A program made the position numbers and the translations under genes. A DNA stretch of 44,554 bases, taken from the NCBI GenBank assembly GCA_050329835.1, contig JBHJOJ010000057.1, positions 1 to 44,554 on the forward strand. The letters run 5' to 3'. The DNA comes from JANNOG01 sp050329835 (GTDB lineage Bacteria; Actinomycetota; Actinomycetes; Actinomycetales; JBBAYJ01). This document shows positions 40,020 to 44,554 of the stretch, in pieces (position 1 is the first letter of the stretch; each line of letters begins with the position of its first letter). Under the pieces are notes generated by a model. The model searched no databases. It had not been told where the DNA came from and saw only the letters and a program-made list of their open reading frames with translations.

Positions 40020-41020
40020 CGTCCGGCTCCGGCCGGCTCGGCGGGGACGGCGGGCCGGGCGGCCAGTTCACCGTCGACGTCGCCCGTCATCCGCAGGAAG
40101 GCCTCCTCGAGCGTCTCCCGGGCCGGGACCAGCGCCCGCAGCGTGACGCCCGCCGCGGCCGCTGCACGATTGACCTCGCCCGCGCGCTCGAGGGGAGCCG
40201 TGACGCGAACCGTCGGCGCCGTCCGGTCATGGGCGTCGGGGAGCCGGGCGACCGTCCAGCCGCGGCGGCCGAGTTCCTCCAGCAGGGTCCCGGTGTCCTC
40301 CGGGTCCTCCGGGGCGATGTCGAGATGCTCGTGGGCGCCCGCGAGGAGCTCGGTCGCGGGGCCGCTGAACACGAGGTCCCCGAACCGGATGACGACGAAG
40401 GAGTCGCAGATCGCCTCGAGCTCGCCCAGCAGGTGGGACGACACGACGACGGTGCGGCCCTCGCCGGCGACGGCTCGCAGCAGGCGGCGGATCTCGACGA
40501 TGCCCGCGGGGTCGAGCCCGTTGGTGGGCTCGTCCAGCAGCAGCAGCGGGGGGTCCGGCAGCAGCGCCGCGGCGATCCCCAGCCGCTGCTTCATGCCGAG
40601 CGAGTAGGTGCGCACGGGGTCCCGCTCGCGGCCGTCGAGGCCGACGATCCGCAGGACCTCGGTGACCCGGGTCCCCGGCAGGCCGCGCAGGCGGGCCAGT
40701 GAGAGGAGGTTCGCCCGGCCCGACAGCGCCGGGACGAGGGCGGGCGCCTCCACGAGCGCGCCGACGCGGGCGGCGTAGGCGGCCGGGCGGTCGACGGCGG
40801 CGCCCAGGACCGTGGCCCGTCCCGACGTCGGCCGGACGAGTCCGAGCAGCATCCTGATCAGCGTCGACTTGCCCGAGCCGTTCGGCCCGACCAGGCCGAC
40901 GATCCCGCCCTGCGGCAGCCGGAGGTCCAGGTCGCGGACCGCGACGACGTGGCCGAACCGCCGGCTCAGGCCGGTCGTCTCGACGGCGGGAGCCTCGATC
41001 CTTCGTTCGCGTGTGAGCAC
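40016..41020 (-). CDS. ABC exporter ATP-binding protein (BcrA-like)
   Basis: 334 residues from a GTG. Walker A GPNGSGKST (45-53), Q-loop ALVEAPALVPALSGRANL, signature YSLGMKQRLGIA (the LGMKQRL variant of the bacitracin/nisin-resistance group), Walker B LLLLDEPTNGLDPAG and VVSSHLLGELEAICDSFVVI. The C-terminal extension ends LEEAFLRMTGD. The start codon lies inside the first half of the TGTGAG-N6-CTCACA operator, so repression acts at the start of the transcript. Confidence 0.92.
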   Translation of the reverse strand: MLTRERRIEAPAVETTGLSRRFGHVVAVRDLDLRLPQGGIVGLVGPNGSGKSTLIRMLLGLVRPTSGRATVLGAAVDRPAAYAARVGALVEAPALVPALSGRANLLSLARLRGLPGTRVTEVLRIVGLDGRERDPVRTYSLGMKQRLGIAAALLPDPPLLLLDEPTNGLDPAGIVEIRRLLRAVAGEGRTVVVSSHLLGELEAICDSFVVIRFGDLVFSGPATELLAGAHEHLDIAPEDPEDTGTLLEELGRRGWTVARLPDAHDRTAPTVRVTAPLERAGEVNRAAAAAGVTLRALVPARETLEEAFLRMTGDVDGELAARPAVPAEPAGAGR

Positions 41021-41029
41021 TCACTCACA
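41012..41029. promoter_or_regulatory. TetR-type operator of the BcrA-like operon
   Basis: TGTGAG (41012-41017) and CTCACA (41024-41029) around CACTCA. The overlapping TGAGTGAG text on the minus strand is characteristic of TetR sites at exporter genes. It covers the GTG start codon at 41018-41020. Confidence 0.55.
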
Positions 41030-41140
41030 TTGCGGTGTCGCCCCTGGGGGTGTCAAGCCCACCTCACGGCAGGAGGAGGCACGAGCCGGCCCGGTGCCTG
41101 CCGCCCTCGTGAGACGAGCGCCGTCCGGGCCCTTCACCTC

Positions 41141-41170
41141 TTGTTGCTTCTCCGCTCCGGGCCGTACATT
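41141..41170 (+). promoter_or_regulatory. Promoter of the PotD-like/sensor-kinase operon
   Basis: TTGTTG (41141-41146), 18-bp spacer, TACATT (41165-41170). This leaves a leader of about 70 bases with an AGGAGGG ribosome site before GTG 41248. The rest of the 41030-41140 gap shows no gene. Confidence 0.5.
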
Positions 41171-41247
41171 CCGCCCACCGATGCCGTCGGCGTCGGTGTC
41201 GTCGCCGTCCCCGCCGACAGCAGGCCGGCCGGACCGTCAGGAGGGCC

Positions 41248-42456
41248 GTGACCCGACAGCGGGGGTGGAGCCCCGGTCCATCGCGCCCGTTCTCCCGTCG
41301 CGGGCTGCTGGCAGGGGGTGGGCTGGCCGCCCTCGGCGCCGCGCTCGGCGCCTGCTCCCGGGGAGCGGACACCGGCCCGGACGCCGCGCGCACCCTGGTG
41401 TCGACGATCGTCGAGGACCGCTCGGCGGAGGTCCGCCGGATCCGCTGGGCGAACTGGGACGGCTACATCGACCGGGACTCCGCCGACGAGTCCCCGACGC
41501 TGCGCGACTTCACGGAGCAGACCGGGCTCGCGGTCGACTACTCCGTCGCGGTCGAGGACAACGAGGTCTTCTACGAGGAGGTCAGCCCCGATCTGGAGGC
41601 CCGGCGGGACATCGGGTACGACCTGGTGTGCTTCACGGACTGGGCCATGGGGCGCATGATCCGTGACGGGTACTGCCTCGAACTGGACGAGGCCAACCTG
41701 CCCAACAAGGCCAACGTCCTGCCGGACCTGCTCGGGGTCGACTACGACCCCGGGCGGATCTTCTCCATCCCGTGGCAGGGGGGCTACGCCGGCCTGGCGT
41801 GGAACACCGAGGAGCTGCCCGACGGGCTCGCGACGGTGGACGACCTCTGGCGGCCGGAGCTGCGGGGCCGGGTCGTCGTGCTGAGCGAGATGCGGGACAC
41901 CCTCGGCCTCATCATGATGTCCCAGGGGGTGGACATCGCCTCGCCCGACTGGGGCGACGACCAGTTCGACGCCGCCATGGCCGTGCTCGAGCAGCAGCTC
42001 GCCGACGGCCAGGTGAGCCAGGTCCGCGGCAACAGCTACCTCGACGACCTCGAGAGCGGATCGGCGCTGGCCGCCATCGCCTGGAGCGGCGACATCAGCT
42101 CGCTCAACGCCGAGGCGGGCGGCCGGTGGCAGTGGTCGCTGCCCGAGAGCGGCGGCACGCTCTGGTTCGACAACCTGGCGGTGCCCATCACGAGCCCGGT
42201 CAAGGCCAACACCGAGATCCTGGTCAACCACTACCTCGACCCCGAGGTCGCCGCCCGGGTCGCCGCCTGGGTGCAGTTCATCACGCCGGTCGCGGGGGCC
42301 CAGGAGGCCATGCTCGCGATCGACCCGGAGCTCGCCGAGGACCCCCTGATCTTCCCGACGCCGGAGTTCCTCGAACAGGTCCGGGTGTTTCGCGCCCTGC
42401 GACCCGACGAGGACGCCCGCTTCTCCGAGGCCTTCCGTCTCGCGATCGGCGGGTGA
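41248..42456 (+). CDS. Tat-exported PotD/PotF-like substrate-binding lipoprotein
   Basis: 402 residues; GTG with AGGAGGG upstream. Twin-arginine signal SRRGLLAGGG and lipobox LGAC (about 33-36) make it a surface lipoprotein. The mature part follows spermidine/putrescine-binding proteins: IRWANWDGYIDRD, LRDFTEQTGLAVDYSVAVEDNEVFYEEV, YDLVCFTDWAMGRMIRDGYCLELDEANLPNKANV, IPWQGGYAGLAWNTEEL, GVPITSPVKANTEILVNHYLDPEVAA-type text near 330. No permease or ATPase gene adjoins it; instead a sensor kinase follows 7 bp after the stop. It may therefore present a ligand to the kinase rather than feed a transporter. Confidence 0.87.
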   Translation: MTRQRGWSPGPSRPFSRRGLLAGGGLAALGAALGACSRGADTGPDAARTLVSTIVEDRSAEVRRIRWANWDGYIDRDSADESPTLRDFTEQTGLAVDYSVAVEDNEVFYEEVSPDLEARRDIGYDLVCFTDWAMGRMIRDGYCLELDEANLPNKANVLPDLLGVDYDPGRIFSIPWQGGYAGLAWNTEELPDGLATVDDLWRPELRGRVVVLSEMRDTLGLIMMSQGVDIASPDWGDDQFDAAMAVLEQQLADGQVSQVRGNSYLDDLESGSALAAIAWSGDISSLNAEAGGRWQWSLPESGGTLWFDNLAVPITSPVKANTEILVNHYLDPEVAARVAAWVQFITPVAGAQEAMLAIDPELAEDPLIFPTPEFLEQVRVFRALRPDEDARFSEAFRLAIGG

Positions 42457-42463
42457 GCGCGCC

Positions 42464-44554
42464 GTGGCCGCCCGGCGACCCCGCCGCCTCGACCCCGCCG
42501 AGTGGTCGGTGCGGCGCAAGGTGGTGGCCGCCCTCGCCCTCCCGGTCCTCGTGGCCCTCGTCGTCAGCGGTCTGCGGGCCGCCGACCTGGTCCGGGCCGC
42601 GGAGGGCTTCTCCCGCGACGCCGCGGTGTCCCGTGCCCAGCAGGCCGCCGCCGAGCTCGTCCGGGAGGCCGGTCGCGAGCAGGTGACCGTGGCGGCCCGG
42701 CTCGCGGGGCTGCCCGGGGAGGACGCCGCCGCCACGGCCGCGGTGCCGCCGGTGGAGGAGCAGCAGCGACGCACCGACGAGGCGGTGGCACGCGTGCTGG
42801 AACGGGTCGGCGACCTGGGCGGCGACAGCGAGGAGGTGCGGACCAGGCTCCGGTCGGTCGAGGGCGCCGTCCAGCGCGCCGGGGAGGTGCGCACGGACGT
42901 CGTGGAGGTCCTCTCGGCCGGGCAGGCGGTGGCCGGCGAGGACGCCGCCGAGCTGGTCCGGGCCTACTCGGACCTCTCGGGCGCCGCGCTTCGCCTGGGG
43001 GACGCGCTCACGACGCTGCTGGTCGACGACTCCGTGCAGCGGGACGGCGCGGCGGCGCAGGCCCTGAGCGAGGTCTACCGGCAGGTGTCGCTGCAGGACG
43101 CCCTCGCGCTGGTCGTCCTCGGGGTCCCCGCCGAGCCGGACGACCCGCTGCGGGTGACCGTCGAGGAGCTGGTGGCGGGGGAGGCCGCTCGCGTCGAGGC
43201 CGCCGGCGACGTCGAGGCGGTCGCGTCCGCCGACCTCCAGGTGCGGTTCGGGGAGGCGATCGCGACCAGCGACAGCGCCCGGGAACGGTCCCGGGGTTTC
43301 CAGCTCGTGCTCATCAGCCTCGGCGACGGGCCGGTGGTCACCGCTCCGCCGTCCCCGGGTCAGTGGGTGGTCGGCGCCGCCGCCGTCACCGACGCGCTGG
43401 ACGCCCTGCGGTCCGAGGTCAGCGGGTCCCAGGTGTCGCGGGCGACCGACCGGCAGGCCGAGCGGCTGGCCCGGGCCGCGGTCGAGGCCGTGCTGGTCCT
43501 GGCGGCGCTGCTGGTGGGCGTCCTGGTGACGGTGGCGCTCGGGACCCTCATCGTGCGGCCCCTCAGCACGCTGCGCCGCGAGGCGATGGAGACGGCCGAG
43601 CAGCACCTGCCGGCGGCGCTCACCAGGCTCCGGGAGGACGGCCCCGAGGCGGACGTGTCGGTCCGGCCGATCTCGGTGAGCACCGGCGAGGAGGTGGGCC
43701 AGGCCGCGCGGGCGTTCGACGCCGTCAGCGAGCGGGCCGTCCGGCTGGCCCTGGAGCAGGAGGGCCTGCGCGCCGGGCTCAACGACGTCATCGTCAACCT
43801 GTCGCGGCGCTCGCAGTCGCTGGTGGAGCGCCAGCTACACCTCATCGACGCCCTCGAGCGGGACGAGGAGAACGCCGACCAGCTGGACCAGCTGTTCCGA
43901 CTGGACCACCTGGCCAGCCGGATGCGCCGCTACAACGACAACCTCCTCATCCTGGCGGGCGGGTCCCGGTCCCGCCGGACCGCCACGGAGGCCATGACGC
44001 TGGTCGACGTGCTCCGGGCGGCGACCTCGGAGATCGAGCAGTACCGGCGGGTGAGGCTGCGCGGCGCGCCCGACGTCGCCGTCGGCGCGCACGCGGCCCC
44101 GTCGCTGGTCCACCTGGTGGCCGAGCTGCTGGACAACGCCACCACGTTCAGCGACCCCCGGACCGAGGTCGAGGTCTCCGTGGCGGGCCGTCCCGGCCAG
44201 GCTCTGATGATCGTGATCGCCGACCACGGCATCGGCTTCCCCCCCGAGGTCCTGCAGGAGGCGAACTCCAAGCTGGCCCGGTCCCTTCTCATCGACCCGG
44301 TGGCGGACGAGGGGGCTCGGCGGCAGATGGGGCTGTACGTCGTCGGCCAGCTCGCCCGAAACCACGGGATTCGGGTGGAGCTGCGGGCGAACGCCTCCGG
44401 CGCGGGCACCGTGGCAGAGGTCGTGGTCCCCGCCGACCTGCTCCTCCTGCCGTCGAGCGACGGCGGGCCGGCGAGCCGGCTCGACCGCGTGCCGGGGCCG
44501 CAGCGCCTGTCGGCCGACGACGGGGCCCTCCCCCGGCCGCCGGTCCGGGCCCCG
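42464..44554 (+). CDS. NIT/HAMP sensor histidine kinase of conservon (CvnA) type, 3' end beyond the window
   Basis: At least 697 residues from GTG 42464, open to the window end. Membrane helix 1 (about 20-38); an extracellular NIT-like helical domain (AAELVREAGREQVTVAARLAGLPGE...EEQQRRTDEAVARVLERV, to about 330); helix 2 (about 340-363); HAMP (VRPLSTLRREAMETAEQHLPAAL...). Then the CvnA-type segment NDVIVNLSRRSQSLVERQLHLIDALE...DQLFRLDHLASRMRRYNDNLLILAG, and a HATPase with ELLDNATTFSDP, DHGIGFPP and GLYVVGQLARNHGIRVELR. Downstream one would expect roadblock, DUF742 and GTPase genes. Co-transcribed with the PotD-like gene. Confidence 0.88.
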   Translation, partial: MAARRPRRLDPAEWSVRRKVVAALALPVLVALVVSGLRAADLVRAAEGFSRDAAVSRAQQAAAELVREAGREQVTVAARLAGLPGEDAAATAAVPPVEEQQRRTDEAVARVLERVGDLGGDSEEVRTRLRSVEGAVQRAGEVRTDVVEVLSAGQAVAGEDAAELVRAYSDLSGAALRLGDALTTLLVDDSVQRDGAAAQALSEVYRQVSLQDALALVVLGVPAEPDDPLRVTVEELVAGEAARVEAAGDVEAVASADLQVRFGEAIATSDSARERSRGFQLVLISLGDGPVVTAPPSPGQWVVGAAAVTDALDALRSEVSGSQVSRATDRQAERLARAAVEAVLVLAALLVGVLVTVALGTLIVRPLSTLRREAMETAEQHLPAALTRLREDGPEADVSVRPISVSTGEEVGQAARAFDAVSERAVRLALEQEGLRAGLNDVIVNLSRRSQSLVERQLHLIDALERDEENADQLDQLFRLDHLASRMRRYNDNLLILAGGSRSRRTATEAMTLVDVLRAATSEIEQYRRVRLRGAPDVAVGAHAAPSLVHLVAELLDNATTFSDPRTEVEVSVAGRPGQALMIVIADHGIGFPPEVLQEANSKLARSLLIDPVADEGARRQMGLYVVGQLARNHGIRVELRANASGAGTVAEVVVPADLLLLPSSDGGPASRLDRVPGPQRLSADDGALPRPPVRAP

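Noticed and set aside
42454..42686. Alternative frame starting at the PotD-like stop as the kinase start
   Set aside because: That frame closes at 42686. The frame from GTG 42464 stays open to the window end and shows the NIT, HAMP and HATPase motifs.

Overview
The window is very GC-rich, densely packed actinobacterial chromosome. Many starts are GTG, stop/start pairs overlap (ATGA, GTGA), several genes look leaderless with a TANNNT box 6-7 bases before the start codon, and there are Tat-dependent lipoproteins. A GPP34-family protein, an ECF42-type sigma factor with a DGPF partner, and a conservon-type sensor kinase all point to Actinomycetota. Geodermatophilaceae or Pseudonocardiales is plausible, but the sequence alone does not settle it. 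No rRNA, CRISPR array, prophage or complete insertion sequence is visible.

Layout, left to right. 1-772: the end of an IS110-type element abuts a uridine-kinase-like gene that has lost its start. 775-4737: a HipA/HipB toxin-antitoxin pair with three near-identical palindromic operators, then corA and a beta-helix lipoprotein. 4805-7490: a PepSY protein divergent from an OmpR-type two-component system. 7480-10756: GTP-dependent PEP carboxykinase, then dtd and trmB. 10801-14481: a DUF234-type AAA ATPase, tRNA-Arg(ACG), a small DUF4288-like gene, a ribbon-helix-helix toxin-antitoxin pair, and a GPP34 gene. 14508-21015: an FMN alpha-hydroxyacid oxidase with an altered FMN-phosphate loop, an orphan Tat substrate-binding lipoprotein, and a four-gene NMT1/SsuA-type ABC importer with two different permeases.

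21049-24152: a protealysin-like M4 protease fused to an emfourin-like inhibitor domain, then ECF42 sigma and its DGPF partner behind a matching autoregulatory promoter. 24274-29490: a DrrA-DrrB-UvrA-like (DrrC-type) drug-resistance operon divergent from a TetR regulator, with GTAC-N3-GTAC operators. 29497-30297: REP-like 42-bp repeats followed by two gene fragments that look like the outer ends of one deletion. 30398-36386: an NAD(P)-binding protein, a coiled-coil protein, a PNPOx-like protein, and two coupled glycosyltransferases, the first with a HEAT-like N-terminus.

36383-38545 is a decay zone: a RidA fragment against a PIN-toxin fragment with its antitoxin, a stand-alone LigD-type phosphoesterase domain, and a broken DUF234 ATPase. 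38568-41020: an ABC exporter with a TetR repressor as last operon gene. 41248-44554: a Tat PotD-like lipoprotein followed 7 bases later by a NIT/HAMP sensor kinase of conservon (CvnA) type that runs off the window.

The candidates most worth a second look are the substrate-binding-lipoprotein plus CvnA-type kinase pair, the protease-inhibitor fusion, the HipA lacking the regulatory serine with its phased operators, the drr-type locus, and the REP-like repeat cluster.
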